Source: Bacillota bacterium
GTDB taxonomy: Bacteria; Bacillota; Clostridia; Acetivibrionales; DTU013
NCBI GenBank assembly: GCA_023411575.1
Contig: JAEYOP010000020.1
Location: 62,001-126,000, forward strand
Length of the DNA: 64,000 bases
Direction of reading: 5' to 3'
Under the pieces are notes generated by a model. It did no database searches. It was not told the DNA's origin and saw only the letters and a list, made by a program, of their open reading frames with translations. Below, in pieces: positions 35,657-44,705 of this stretch. Both the position numbers and the translations under genes were made by a program. Numbering within the stretch: position 1 is the first letter of the stretch; the number at the start of each line of letters is the position of its first letter.

Positions 35657-36286
35657 GTGAATATTTACGAGATGACACAAAACGAATACCTGGAGGCGGC
35701 TTCTTCGAAAAGTCCCACTCCCGGCGGCGGAAGCGTCAGCGCCGTCGTTGCGGCCAATGCTGCGGCGATGGTCAGCATGGTGGCCAACCTGACCCTCGGC
35801 AAGAAGGGGTATGATGACGCGCAGGACACTGTCCGGGATATTCTTGGCATAATGGGCCAGAGCATGGCGGAGATAAAAGCGCTGACCGAGAAAGACATGC
35901 AGGCGTTCCAGCGCTTTATGGACGCCTGGAAGCTGCCGTCCGCCTCGGAGGAGGAGAAAGCGGCGAAAAACGCGGCCATGGAGCATGCGGCGCAAAATGC
36001 GTCTTCCGTTCCCCTGGAGCTTTGCAGGGCCTGTGTCGTTATTCTACAGCAGGCGGTGAGGCTGGCGCCCATCGGCAATAAGACGGCGATTTCGGACGTC
36101 GGGGTCGGGGTTTATCTGGCAGAAGCCGCTTTGAAGGCGGCCATGTTGAGCGTGGACATCAATATTCCCATGATCCGGGAGGAGGCCTTCAAGGCCGCCC
36201 TTCTTGCTGAAAAGGCGCGATTGTTCGCGGAAGCGGAAGAATTAAAGCTCTATGCCCTGGCAGACGTTAAAAAAAGGCTGCAGTAG
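35657..36286 (+). CDS. fchA: FchA-type methenyl-THF cyclohydrolase (cyclodeaminase fold)
   Basis: This 209-residue helical protein belongs to the formiminotransferase-cyclodeaminase family, whose stand-alone clostridial members act as methenyl-THF cyclohydrolase. The signature SPTPGGGSVSAVVAANAAAM lies near residue 18, and the GNKTAISDVGVGVYLAEAAL region near 138. The GTG start at 35657 is preceded by AGGAGG. The pairing with folD points to formate/one-carbon or purine metabolism; glycine or amino-acid fermentation is a further possibility. Confidence 0.9.
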   Translation: MNIYEMTQNEYLEAASSKSPTPGGGSVSAVVAANAAAMVSMVANLTLGKKGYDDAQDTVRDILGIMGQSMAEIKALTEKDMQAFQRFMDAWKLPSASEEEKAAKNAAMEHAAQNASSVPLELCRACVVILQQAVRLAPIGNKTAISDVGVGVYLAEAALKAAMLSVDINIPMIREEAFKAALLAEKARLFAEAEELKLYALADVKKRLQ

Positions 36287-36328
36287 CGGTGCTTGCAGCC
36301 GGTATGCTTGGATAGACAGACAAAAACG

Positions 36329-36362
36329 GAGTTGGTGTGAATCGTGTCACACCAACTCTTTT
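36329..36362. terminator. Bidirectional terminator between fchA and the GH2 gene
   Basis: A perfect 12-bp stem (GAGTTGGTGTGA with TCACACCAACTC) is followed by TTTT on the plus strand and by CCGTTTTTG on the minus strand. The GH2 gene's last four codons and stop lie inside the hairpin. Confidence 0.87.
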
Positions 36363-38179
36363 GATAATTCCTGAAGCAAGGCGGGATCAATTTTTTCGAC
36401 GGCCCTGTCGTAAGTCATCAGCCCGTTGACCTCGGTTTCCACATCGGTCAGCTGCGTGTAAATAACGGCGGCAAGCCCTTGCTTGATCAGGGGCTTCACC
36501 TGGCCGCGGATCAGATAGGTATATGCCGTTTTCAGGAAATCCGCCGAAGTAAACCGCCGGTATCCGAATTCCATATTCTCGCGCCAGACATGGCCCGCCA
36601 GCTTCAGGCTGTAGCCGCCGAACTCCGTGATGGCCAACGCGCGGCGCTCCTTCCTTTTGGGCAGGGACAGCCGGACAAAGTATTGATGAAGGCTTTTTAC
36701 GTCGCCGGCTCCCTGGTCGCTCCACCCGCTTACGTGATCGACACAGCGCGTCGGATCGTACTCCTTCACCCAAGCGGCCGTTTCGGCGGCGTCGAACTGT
36801 CCCCACGCCTCGTTGAACGGTACCCACATGCCGATGCAGGGAGCATTGTACAGCGCGTCGATCAATTCCTTCAATTCCTTTTTGTAATTCGCCCGATTGG
36901 ATTCCTTTTCCCGGCCGGCCCGCTTGTAGTTATGGTCGGAAATCCGGAAACGGCCCAGGGCGTTTTGAACCAGAAAATTGTTGAGCATATTGAGGCCCGC
37001 GCCTCCGTTGATCATATCCTGCCACACGATAAGGCCCAGCCGGTCGCAGTGGTAATACCAGCGGGCGGGCTCCACCTTCAGGTGCTTCCGGATCATGTTG
37101 AAGCCGAAATTCTTTGCCGTTTGCACGTCGTATTCCAGGGCTTCGTCCGTTGGCGCGGTATAAAGCCCGTCCGGCCAGAAGCCTTGGTCCAGGATGCCGT
37201 TCTGGAAGAGGGGGCGGTTATTTAGGAATAGCCGCGGAATTCCCTGCTGGTCCGGCTCGACGGAAAATTTCCTCATTCCGAAATAACTCTGGATTTCGTC
37301 AACCGTCCGGCCTGCGTCCAGCAAACGGATCTTCAGATTGTACAGGAAAGGGGTATCGGGGCTCCAAAGCTTCACTTCTGGGAGCTTCAACGACAGGACG
37401 CCCCCTGAAGGAGTCCCGGCGGCGGAGCAGGCAATTTCCCTGTCGCCGTCGTAGGCAGCCGCCTCGAATTCCAGTTGCTTTGCCACAGAACTGCCGATGC
37501 AGATGCGGACCTCCCCGGAATCAATATCCGGGGTTATTCGGACCGTCTCGACGCAGTCTTCCGGAACCGGCTCCAGCCAGACGGTCTGCCAGATGCCCGA
37601 TACGGGTGTGTAAAAAATCCCTGACGGCCGGAGGACCTGCTTGCCCCGCTCCTGCCCGAAGGTGTCGGTCGGGTCCCAGACGCCTACAACAAGCTCATTC
37701 TCCCCGTCCGTCAGATATTTTGAGATTTCAAAATGGAAAGGATAATATCCGCCGGTGTGTTCCCCTGCCTTCCGGTTGTTTACCCACACCTCCGCCTTCC
37801 AATCCACCGCCCCGAAATGCAGAAGCAGCCTGGAGCCCTTCCAGTCGGAGGGGATGGCGAAGGTTCTCCTGTACCACAGCATTTTGTCCGGTAACAGCTT
37901 CTTACGGACTCCGGAAAGCGAAGCTTCCAGAGGGAAGGGAACCAGTATTTTGCCGTCGTAACAGCCTGCCCCTGCGGATGCTTCCGCAGGCCTTAGGGAC
38001 TTGTCGTCCAGCGGCCGTATGGCATAATCCCACAGGCCATTCAGATTCATCCAGCGTTCACGGACCATTTGCGGGCGCGGGTATTCCGGCAGTACGTGCT
38101 CCGGGGTCACCTCCGCGGCCCATTTTGTTGACAGGTTAACGGGAACCGGCTTCCATCCGGCTGCTTCCATCGAATCCAT
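36347..38179 (-). CDS. Glycoside hydrolase family 2 enzyme
   Basis: This 610-residue protein has the GH2 layout: sugar-binding jelly roll (LNGLWDYAIRP, WYRRTFAIPSDWKG, WKAEVWVNNRKAGEHTGGY), Ig-like middle (about 210-300) and TIM barrel. The acid/base is Glu457 in PFNEAWGQFD and the nucleophile is Glu519 in ITEFGGYS. Members are beta-galactosidases, glucuronidases or mannosidases; the NEAWG motif with no LacZ-type C-terminal domain suggests a short GH2 of undetermined specificity. No signal peptide, so it is intracellular. Confidence 0.92.
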   Translation of the reverse strand: MDSMEAAGWKPVPVNLSTKWAAEVTPEHVLPEYPRPQMVRERWMNLNGLWDYAIRPLDDKSLRPAEASAGAGCYDGKILVPFPLEASLSGVRKKLLPDKMLWYRRTFAIPSDWKGSRLLLHFGAVDWKAEVWVNNRKAGEHTGGYYPFHFEISKYLTDGENELVVGVWDPTDTFGQERGKQVLRPSGIFYTPVSGIWQTVWLEPVPEDCVETVRITPDIDSGEVRICIGSSVAKQLEFEAAAYDGDREIACSAAGTPSGGVLSLKLPEVKLWSPDTPFLYNLKIRLLDAGRTVDEIQSYFGMRKFSVEPDQQGIPRLFLNNRPLFQNGILDQGFWPDGLYTAPTDEALEYDVQTAKNFGFNMIRKHLKVEPARWYYHCDRLGLIVWQDMINGGAGLNMLNNFLVQNALGRFRISDHNYKRAGREKESNRANYKKELKELIDALYNAPCIGMWVPFNEAWGQFDAAETAAWVKEYDPTRCVDHVSGWSDQGAGDVKSLHQYFVRLSLPKRKERRALAITEFGGYSLKLAGHVWRENMEFGYRRFTSADFLKTAYTYLIRGQVKPLIKQGLAAVIYTQLTDVETEVNGLMTYDRAVEKIDPALLQELSKELV

Positions 38180-38413
38180 GGCGAATCCTCCATTCCGGTT
38201 GAAAATCCTGTGCTTTGGCCTACTCCGTTTATTATATCAAATAGTACGGCCTTGTGCATCTGCGGGCGCTTTTACGGTTTTATATTGTTTTTTATTTTAA
38301 ACATAACGCTTTTTTGCTCAGTTCGGCGGAAGCTCTTCCCTTACGGGCTATTTCTGGTATGATGAATACCTCACCTACCCCTCAAACAAATAAATGAAGG
38401 AGGATTCATTTTT

Positions 38414-39670
38414 ATGAATCAGAGCACGATCAGCAGCAAGACAGGCAACCGCTGGATTCCGGTCTTTGCAGGGATTGCAATTCAGCTATGCCTCGGAACG
38501 GCCTATATTTGGGGCGTGTTCCAGCCGGAAGTGGTGAAAACGCTGGACTGGGACAACAAAGGCGCCGCATTGACCTTCTCCATATTACTGGGCTTGCTGA
38601 CTTTTGGCAGCACGGTGGGCGGTCTTATCCAGGACAAATTCAGCCCCAAGCCGGTCATCATCGGAGGAGGACTCATCCTTGGCCTTGGTTTCTTCCTTGC
38701 TTCCTTTGCTACGGCCCAGGCGCCCTGGATAATGTGGCTGACCTACGGCGTCATTGGCGGCTTTGGAATGGGTACTACCTATACCACCACCATTGCGGTT
38801 TGCCAAAAATGGTTCCCCGATAAGAGGGGCTTCATAACGGGCATTATTGTTTCGGCACTGGGCTTCGGGGGCCTTGTTTTTACGCCCATCGCAAAAATGC
38901 TGATTGGCAGCTCCGGGGTGATGCCGACTTTTAAATGGTTTGCACTCATCTTTGTCATTGTTACGGTGATCGGCGCATTTTTCATCAAAAATCCTCCGGC
39001 GGGATACAGGCCGCAAGGCTGGACGCCGCCGGCGAAAAAGGACGGCGCCGCGCATGCGCAGGATCTTACCCCGCGGCAGGTGCTCAAAACGCCTCAATTC
39101 TATATGATAACCGTTACCTTGATGTTTGCCAGCGCGGCCGGGCTGATGGTCATTCCCTTCGCGAAGATCCTGGGCATTTCCGGCGGTTTGTCGGAAGCGG
39201 CAGCTATTTCGGGCGTTATGGTCATTTCCGGGTTCAACTCCGCCGGCCGGCTTTTCTGGGGCTGGACATCGGACCGGCTGGGAAGGAAGAATACCCTGTT
39301 GCTGCTGTTGCTGCTTGCAGGGGCGAGTATCCTGTTTGTGGCCTCCGCGAAAATGTATATGGTCCTGGTCCTGATTGCTGTCGTCGGCTTCTCTTATGGC
39401 GGCTTTCTCGGCGTATTCCCGGCATTGACCGCCGATTTCTTCGGCACGAAGAATATGGGAGTCAATTACGGAATGGTCCTCCTTGGGTTCGGCGTAGGAG
39501 CGGTTGCTTCCTCTTATGTGGCAGGCTACTTTAAAGATCTGACGGGAGGGTTTACCATTCCCTTCATCGTAGCAGCCGTGTCGGCATTTGTAGGAGCCGT
39601 CGTGATCTTCTTCCTGAAGAATCCCGGAATACAGGCCCAAAGCGCCTCAAAGCAGCAGGAAATCTGCTAA
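38414..39670 (+). CDS. MFS transporter, OFA (oxalate/formate antiporter) family
   Basis: This 418-residue transporter has 12 helices and the OFA family look: RWIPVFAGIAIQLCLGTAY at the N-terminus, GGFGMGTTYTTTIAVCQKWF and PDKRGFITGI in the loop after helix 4, RLFWGWTSDRLGRK in the middle and NYGMVLLGFGVGAVASSYV near the end. Relatives exchange oxalate and formate or carry lactate and other monocarboxylates; the substrate here is unknown. AAGGAGG lies ten bases upstream. It stands alone between a GH2 gene and a terminator. Confidence 0.92.
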   Translation: MNQSTISSKTGNRWIPVFAGIAIQLCLGTAYIWGVFQPEVVKTLDWDNKGAALTFSILLGLLTFGSTVGGLIQDKFSPKPVIIGGGLILGLGFFLASFATAQAPWIMWLTYGVIGGFGMGTTYTTTIAVCQKWFPDKRGFITGIIVSALGFGGLVFTPIAKMLIGSSGVMPTFKWFALIFVIVTVIGAFFIKNPPAGYRPQGWTPPAKKDGAAHAQDLTPRQVLKTPQFYMITVTLMFASAAGLMVIPFAKILGISGGLSEAAAISGVMVISGFNSAGRLFWGWTSDRLGRKNTLLLLLLLAGASILFVASAKMYMVLVLIAVVGFSYGGFLGVFPALTADFFGTKNMGVNYGMVLLGFGVGAVASSYVAGYFKDLTGGFTIPFIVAAVSAFVGAVVIFFLKNPGIQAQSASKQQEIC

Positions 39671-39682
39671 GACGACGAATTG

Positions 39683-39736
39683 AAACCGTATTGCAGGCGA
39701 AGGGACCACACCGGCGTCTGCAGTACGGTTTTTGTT
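39683..39736 (+). terminator. Terminator after the OFA transporter gene
   Basis: A 17-bp stem (39683-39699 with 39715-39731, two mismatches) is followed by TTTTTGTTTC. It separates the transporter from the carbohydrate kinase gene. Confidence 0.85.
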
Positions 39737-39815
39737 TCTCCGGACAGGCTGTGGTATAATTAGGAAAAAACAAGAAGGAAGCCAATCCAAAAGGATTGCT
39801 GGACAGGAGGGCAAT

Positions 39816-40766
39816 ATGTCCGATCAAATGGGGGTGTCCGGTCAGGCGGGGATGTCCAATCAGGCGGCAGTGGCCGGCCGGGAGGTTTATCTTTACGGAA
39901 TGACAGTCTACTCCACGGTCCACGTGTTGGAAGGGGAGTACCCGGAGCCGGATACCTACGGCGAGATCAAAAAGACTTTCGCCCTTCCCGGCGGGGAAAC
40001 TGGAAATTCGGCTATAGTGCTGTCCCGGATGGGCGTGGGGACGAAAATCGACGGACCGTTCCTGGGTACGGAAACGAAGGACGGTATCCGGGAATTCTGT
40101 GGCAGGTTTGGCATAGAATGTTCTGGCATGCATTACGACCCCGGGTTTGAAGGGGTCCGGGACCTTGTGCTGGTCGCCGGGGATACCCGTACGGTTTTCG
40201 GCAGGTTCGGGAGTTATTTCCGGGAGGGCGGCCGGTGGACGGATTTCGACAGGGAGGCGGTTCTGACGTCCAAGGTCGTATCCATCGATCCGTTTTTTGA
40301 GGAGGTATCCAACCGGCTGGCGGTGTTCTGCCATGAAAACGGGAAACCGTACGTAACCATCGACTGTCCGCCGGAAAGCTTCCTGCACCGGCATTCCGCC
40401 GCAGTTGTCATTTCAAACGAATATATCCGGAACACCTTTGGAGGAGAAGACCTCGAAGCCTTGTTCCGCCGGTATACCGAGGCTTCCGGAGGACTGGTGA
40501 TCTTTACGTTCGGAGCCAGGGAAATCCTGTATGGCAGGAAGGAAACCGGAATCAACAGGCTGAGCCCCTTCCAGGTCGAAGTGGCGGGTACCCTGGGAGC
40601 GGGGGACACCTTCAGGGGCGGCGTGATCTATGGCATCCTCAGAGGGATGAGCGATACGGACACGGTGAAATTTGCCGCCGCCACGGCCGCCTGTGTCTGC
40701 AGAAGGTTTCCGATGGCGCTGAATCCGCCGGAATTGAAAGAAATCCTGGAACTGGCCGGACTGTAG
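39816..40766 (+). CDS. PfkB-family carbohydrate kinase
   Basis: This 316-residue protein resembles the ribokinase/PfkB family. GGETGNSAIVLSRMGVGTKID near 55 matches the N-terminal sugar-binding motif, and GTLGAGDTFRGGVIYGIL near 265 is the PfkB signature with catalytic Asp. Substrate unknown (sugar or nucleoside). AGGAGG stands five bases before ATG 39816. The first 21 residues hold an imperfect repeat (SDQMGVSGQAGM / SNQAAVAG) not expected in the family, so the true start may be further inside. Confidence 0.87.
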   Translation: MSDQMGVSGQAGMSNQAAVAGREVYLYGMTVYSTVHVLEGEYPEPDTYGEIKKTFALPGGETGNSAIVLSRMGVGTKIDGPFLGTETKDGIREFCGRFGIECSGMHYDPGFEGVRDLVLVAGDTRTVFGRFGSYFREGGRWTDFDREAVLTSKVVSIDPFFEEVSNRLAVFCHENGKPYVTIDCPPESFLHRHSAAVVISNEYIRNTFGGEDLEALFRRYTEASGGLVIFTFGAREILYGRKETGINRLSPFQVEVAGTLGAGDTFRGGVIYGILRGMSDTDTVKFAAATAACVCRRFPMALNPPELKEILELAGL

Positions 40767-40855
40767 CTGCCCGTGTTTATGCAACCGGCTCACAAAACTG
40801 GCGTATGCATCCTGCCTATACTCCTGGTGGTCTGTTTATGCATCCTGCGTCTGGC

Positions 40856-42667
40856 TTATTGTCCTGCTTCTGTGTCCCGACCGGGGGCGTGCATTTGATA
40901 TTGCAGCTGATAAAGCGAATAGTACATACCCCGCTTTGCAAGCAGCTCCTGGTGGTTGCCGGACTCGCGCACCTTTCCCTTGTGCAGGACGATGATATTA
41001 TCGGCGTGCTGGATCGTTGAGAGCCTGTGGGCAATGACTATTGTCGTACGGTTCTTTGTAAGTTTGGCCAGCGCATCCTGGATGAGAAGCTCGGTTTCGG
41101 TATCGATATTGGAGGTCGCCTCGTCCAGCACAAGAATCGCAGGATCGAACGCCAGCGCTCTGGCAAAGGCCAGGAGCTGCCTTTGCCCGGATGAAAAGGT
41201 GGAGCCCCGCTCCATGACCTCTTCCTCATAGCCGGAGGGAAGCCGGCTGATAAAGCCGTCCGCATTCACGTATTCGGACACTTCCCGGATTTTTTCGTCG
41301 CTGATGTCTTTTTCGTTCAGCCGGATGTTGTCCTTCAGTTTGCCGCTGAACAGGAATACATCCTGGAGAACGACTCCGATGGCCCTTCTGAGGTCGTCTT
41401 TCCGGATATCCCGGACGTTGATGTCGTCTATAAGGATCTCACCCCGCTGTATCTCGTAAAAACGGCTTAACAGGCTGATAATGGAGGTCTTCCCTGCGCC
41501 GGTGGCTCCGACGATGGCAACGGTCTTTCCCGCGGGAACTTTGAAGCTGACGTCCCGCAGCACCCAGTCGTTCTCATTGTAGGCAAACCACACGTTTTTG
41601 AACTCGATGTCGCCCCGCGCCTCGCCGGCTTCGAGCCGCCGTCCGCCGCCGTCCTCCTCGGGCGGGGTGTCCAGGATCAGGAAGATCCTTTCGGAAGCGG
41701 CCATGGAGGACTGGAGGATGTTGTACTTTTCAGCCAGGTCGTTGATCGGCTGGAAGAACAGGGTAATATAATTGACGAACGCGTACAGGACACCGAAGGT
41801 CAGGGCGCCTTCCAGGATATCCAGGCCCCCGAACCAGACCAGGAGCGCTATGGCGACGGAGGAAAGCATTTCGATGACGGGCCGGAACAGGCCGAAGGTC
41901 ACCACCTCGTTCATGGCTGCCTTGTAATACTCCTTGCCGGTCCGGTCGAACTGGTCGAAATTCTCCTTCTCCCGGTGGAACATCTGGATGATGCGCATGC
42001 CGGACAGGTTTTCCGATACGGCGGAATTGATTTTCGCCAGGGTAACCCGGATATTCCGGTAAACCTTGCGGATCCTTTTCCGGAAGAATACCGTCAGCAG
42101 GACGACAAAAGGCATAAGAGCCAGCACGACGAGGGTCAGCTTTGCGTTCAGCCGGAACATGATGATCAAGGTGCCGAAAAGGATTGCGAAATCCTTCAGC
42201 AGGGTGACCAATACATTGGTATACATATCGTTCAGGGTTTCCGTATCGTTGGTGACGCGGGTTACGAGCCTGCCGATGGGATTTTTGTCAAAATAGGACA
42301 AGGGCATTTTCTGAAGATGGGAAAAGAGCAACTGGCGGATGTTGTAGATTATGGCCTGCCCGGTGTAGCTCAGCACGTAGATTTGCAGCAGGTTGAAAAC
42401 AAAGCCCGCGAGAATGAGCAGAATAAAGTAGATGCCCATTTTGTTCAACGACGGGACATCGTTTTTCTTGATGAACTCGTCAATGGCAAGCCCCATCAAA
42501 TAGGGCCTTGCAAGGTCCACCAGCGTGGAGGCGAACAGCAGCAGGACAGCCAGCGCGAAATAGCGCCAGTATTGGGCGGCGAACTTCAGCAGCCGCTTCA
42601 TAAGCTTTGAGTCGTATGCCTTGACTTCCAGTTCTTCTTCCTGCAGGTTGTTGTTTTCTTCAGCCAT
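40856..42667 (-). CDS. ABC exporter half-transporter, catalytically complete subunit
   Basis: This 603-residue protein has six TM helices (about 30-320) and a C-terminal ATPase. Visible motifs are Walker A GATGAGKTS, Q loop, a signature FSSGQRQ in place of LSGGQ, Walker B ILVLDE with the catalytic Glu and H-loop IVIAHR. It is encoded one base after its partner and should form a heterodimer of the LmrCD/BmrCD/TM287-288 type exporting drugs or lipids. Substrate unknown. Confidence 0.94.
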   Translation of the reverse strand: MAEENNNLQEEELEVKAYDSKLMKRLLKFAAQYWRYFALAVLLLFASTLVDLARPYLMGLAIDEFIKKNDVPSLNKMGIYFILLILAGFVFNLLQIYVLSYTGQAIIYNIRQLLFSHLQKMPLSYFDKNPIGRLVTRVTNDTETLNDMYTNVLVTLLKDFAILFGTLIIMFRLNAKLTLVVLALMPFVVLLTVFFRKRIRKVYRNIRVTLAKINSAVSENLSGMRIIQMFHREKENFDQFDRTGKEYYKAAMNEVVTFGLFRPVIEMLSSVAIALLVWFGGLDILEGALTFGVLYAFVNYITLFFQPINDLAEKYNILQSSMAASERIFLILDTPPEEDGGGRRLEAGEARGDIEFKNVWFAYNENDWVLRDVSFKVPAGKTVAIVGATGAGKTSIISLLSRFYEIQRGEILIDDINVRDIRKDDLRRAIGVVLQDVFLFSGKLKDNIRLNEKDISDEKIREVSEYVNADGFISRLPSGYEEEVMERGSTFSSGQRQLLAFARALAFDPAILVLDEATSNIDTETELLIQDALAKLTKNRTTIVIAHRLSTIQHADNIIVLHKGKVRESGNHQELLAKRGMYYSLYQLQYQMHAPGRDTEAGQ

Positions 42668-42668
42668 T

Positions 42669-44480
42669 CTACTCCACCCCCTCTATTTCACTTGTAAGCA
42701 ACTGCCTCTCATACAGCTCGCTGTAGTAGCCGCCCAGTTCGAGCAGGGACGCATGCGTGCCCCGCTCGGCGATCTTGCCGTCGGAAAGCACGATGATCTC
42801 ATCCGCTTCCTTTACCGCCGAGACCCGGTGGGAGACAATAATGCTGGTGCGCTGCCGCATGATTGCTTTCAGGTCCCGGAGGATTTCCTCCTCCGTGTTT
42901 GCGTCAACGGCGGAGAGGCAGTCATCCAGGATCAGGACCGCCGGCGACGCCAGTATGGCCCTGGCTATGGCCACACGCTGCTTCTGGCCGCCGGACAGGG
43001 TGACGCCGCGCTCGCCCACGATCGTATCGAACTTGTTCGGAAATTCCATGATATTGTCGTAAATCCGTGCTATTTTGGCGGCGTTTTCAATCTCCCCCAT
43101 ACTGCAATTCCGGTAGAAATCAATGTTTTCCGCGATGGAGGCGGAGAACAGGAATGTATCCTGGGGAACGCAGCCGATGCTGCCCCTCAGTGTTGCCAGG
43201 GGGATAGTGTTGATATCCTTTCCGTCTATAAAAAGCGTTCCGTCCGGTACGGATAAAAGCCTTGGAACAAGGTTCACCAGGGTGGTTTTCCCGCAGCCGG
43301 TGCGTCCGAGGACGGCCAGCGTTTTGCCCCTTTCGACGGAAAGATGGATGTTCTCAAGAACGGGTCGGTCCGTGCCGGGATAGGTGAAGGACAGGCCACG
43401 GAATTCGATGGTTCCATCGATGATTCCCCCGATGGGAACGGGAGCGGCCACCCCGCCGCCCATGGACCCCCCGTCCGCTGCGGAGCCAAAGCCTTCGTCG
43501 GCGTCCTCCGCGTCCGCGATCTCGGGCTTTTCATCCATTATGGTATTGATCCTCTCCAGCGATACGGAGCCTCTCTGGAACATGTTCGCCACCCAGCCGA
43601 TGGCGGTGATCGGCCATATCAGCATGCCGAGGTAGCTGTTGAACGCCACGAAACCGCCCAGGGTAAGGGAATCTTTTATGACCAGATAGCCGCCGTACCA
43701 GAGGGCGATCACAAAGGAAAGGGACGAGATGGTCATGACCGTGGGAAACATCATGCTCATAAGCCTTACAAATTTCAGGTTGGCTTCCCGGTTCACGGAA
43801 TTGGCCCTTTCGAACCGCCCGATCTCCTTTTCCTCCTGCACGAAGGCTTTTATGACCCGGATGCCCGAAAAGTTCTCCCGGGCGGTTTCCGTCAGGCCCG
43901 AGAACGCCTCCTGCTGTTTCTCGACCCTGGACTGCATGGCTTTCGTGAAAAAGGCGACGGACACCCCCAGCAGCACAAGCGGGGAGAAGCAGGCCAGCGT
44001 GAGTCCGGCGCCCGCCGTGTACCACATCATGACCAGTGCCACCACCGGGATCAGCAGGCTGTCGATGGCGAAGATGACGCCCTGGCCGGTCGCGGCCGTG
44101 ACATTGTTCATGTCGTTGGTGGCATGGGCCATGAGGTCGCCGGTTTTATGAACATTGAAATAGTTGATGGAAAGCTTCTGCAAATGAGCGTAGAAACGGT
44201 CCCGGAACGACAGCTCGATGGCCCTGGCCACGCCGTAAAGGGTATACCGGAACAGAAACCGGAAAACGGCGATGCCCACGGAGATCAGGACGATAATGAG
44301 CGCAAACTGCAAAAGCTTCGGCCTTGTCAGCGTGCCGCTTTCGATATAGTCCGTCGCATCGCCCAGGACCCTGGGCAGCACCAGTTGCAGAAGATCGACG
44401 CCCAGCAGGAATAGAATGCCCAGGCAATACCGGAATTTATATTTTAGCAAAAGATCCTTTATGTACCGCAAAGTGCCCAT
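42669..44480 (-). CDS. ABC exporter half-transporter, degenerate-site subunit
   Basis: This 603-residue protein has the same layout as the following gene: six TM helices, then an ATPase domain with Walker A GRTGCGKTT, canonical LSGGQKQR and H-loop IIVSHR. Walker B reads LILDDCLSAVD, so the catalytic Glu is replaced by Asp. The heterodimer would thus have one full and one degenerate ATP site, as in other heterodimeric exporters. A short acidic, Gly-rich insert (about residues 335-365) precedes the ATPase domain. GAGG lies five bases before the ATG. Confidence 0.94.
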   Translation of the reverse strand: MGTLRYIKDLLLKYKFRYCLGILFLLGVDLLQLVLPRVLGDATDYIESGTLTRPKLLQFALIIVLISVGIAVFRFLFRYTLYGVARAIELSFRDRFYAHLQKLSINYFNVHKTGDLMAHATNDMNNVTAATGQGVIFAIDSLLIPVVALVMMWYTAGAGLTLACFSPLVLLGVSVAFFTKAMQSRVEKQQEAFSGLTETARENFSGIRVIKAFVQEEKEIGRFERANSVNREANLKFVRLMSMMFPTVMTISSLSFVIALWYGGYLVIKDSLTLGGFVAFNSYLGMLIWPITAIGWVANMFQRGSVSLERINTIMDEKPEIADAEDADEGFGSAADGGSMGGGVAAPVPIGGIIDGTIEFRGLSFTYPGTDRPVLENIHLSVERGKTLAVLGRTGCGKTTLVNLVPRLLSVPDGTLFIDGKDINTIPLATLRGSIGCVPQDTFLFSASIAENIDFYRNCSMGEIENAAKIARIYDNIMEFPNKFDTIVGERGVTLSGGQKQRVAIARAILASPAVLILDDCLSAVDANTEEEILRDLKAIMRQRTSIIVSHRVSAVKEADEIIVLSDGKIAERGTHASLLELGGYYSELYERQLLTSEIEGVE

Positions 44481-44536
44481 AATTACCTCGTTAACGCATA
44501 CGCTTCAATTGTTCCGAACCTATTTTAACCTATTCT

Positions 44537-44563
44537 ATTATAATATTGATTCTACTGCAACAA
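44537..44563 (-). promoter_or_regulatory. Possible promoter of the ABC exporter operon
   Basis: On the minus strand TTGTTG (44558-44563) and TATAAT (44537-44542) are 15 bases apart, about 55 bases before the first exporter gene. The spacing is short, so this call is weak. No promoter for ku was resolved in the same gap. Confidence 0.4.
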
Positions 44564-44705
44564 GTCGTTTCAAGTCATTATAGCGACTTTTTGCAATGCA
44601 ATCATATTTATTTTGTTTTTCAGCCAGAATAAGATTGGACCGGGCGCGTCCGGAGCGGATGCTTTTCCCGGTACGGCACAAAAAGGAAAGGTTCGGGTGG
44701 CGAGG

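Noticed and set aside
40856..44480. ABC ATPases as the missing ModC or sugar-importer ATPase
   Set aside because: Both are fused to six TM helices, so they are exporter half-transporters.
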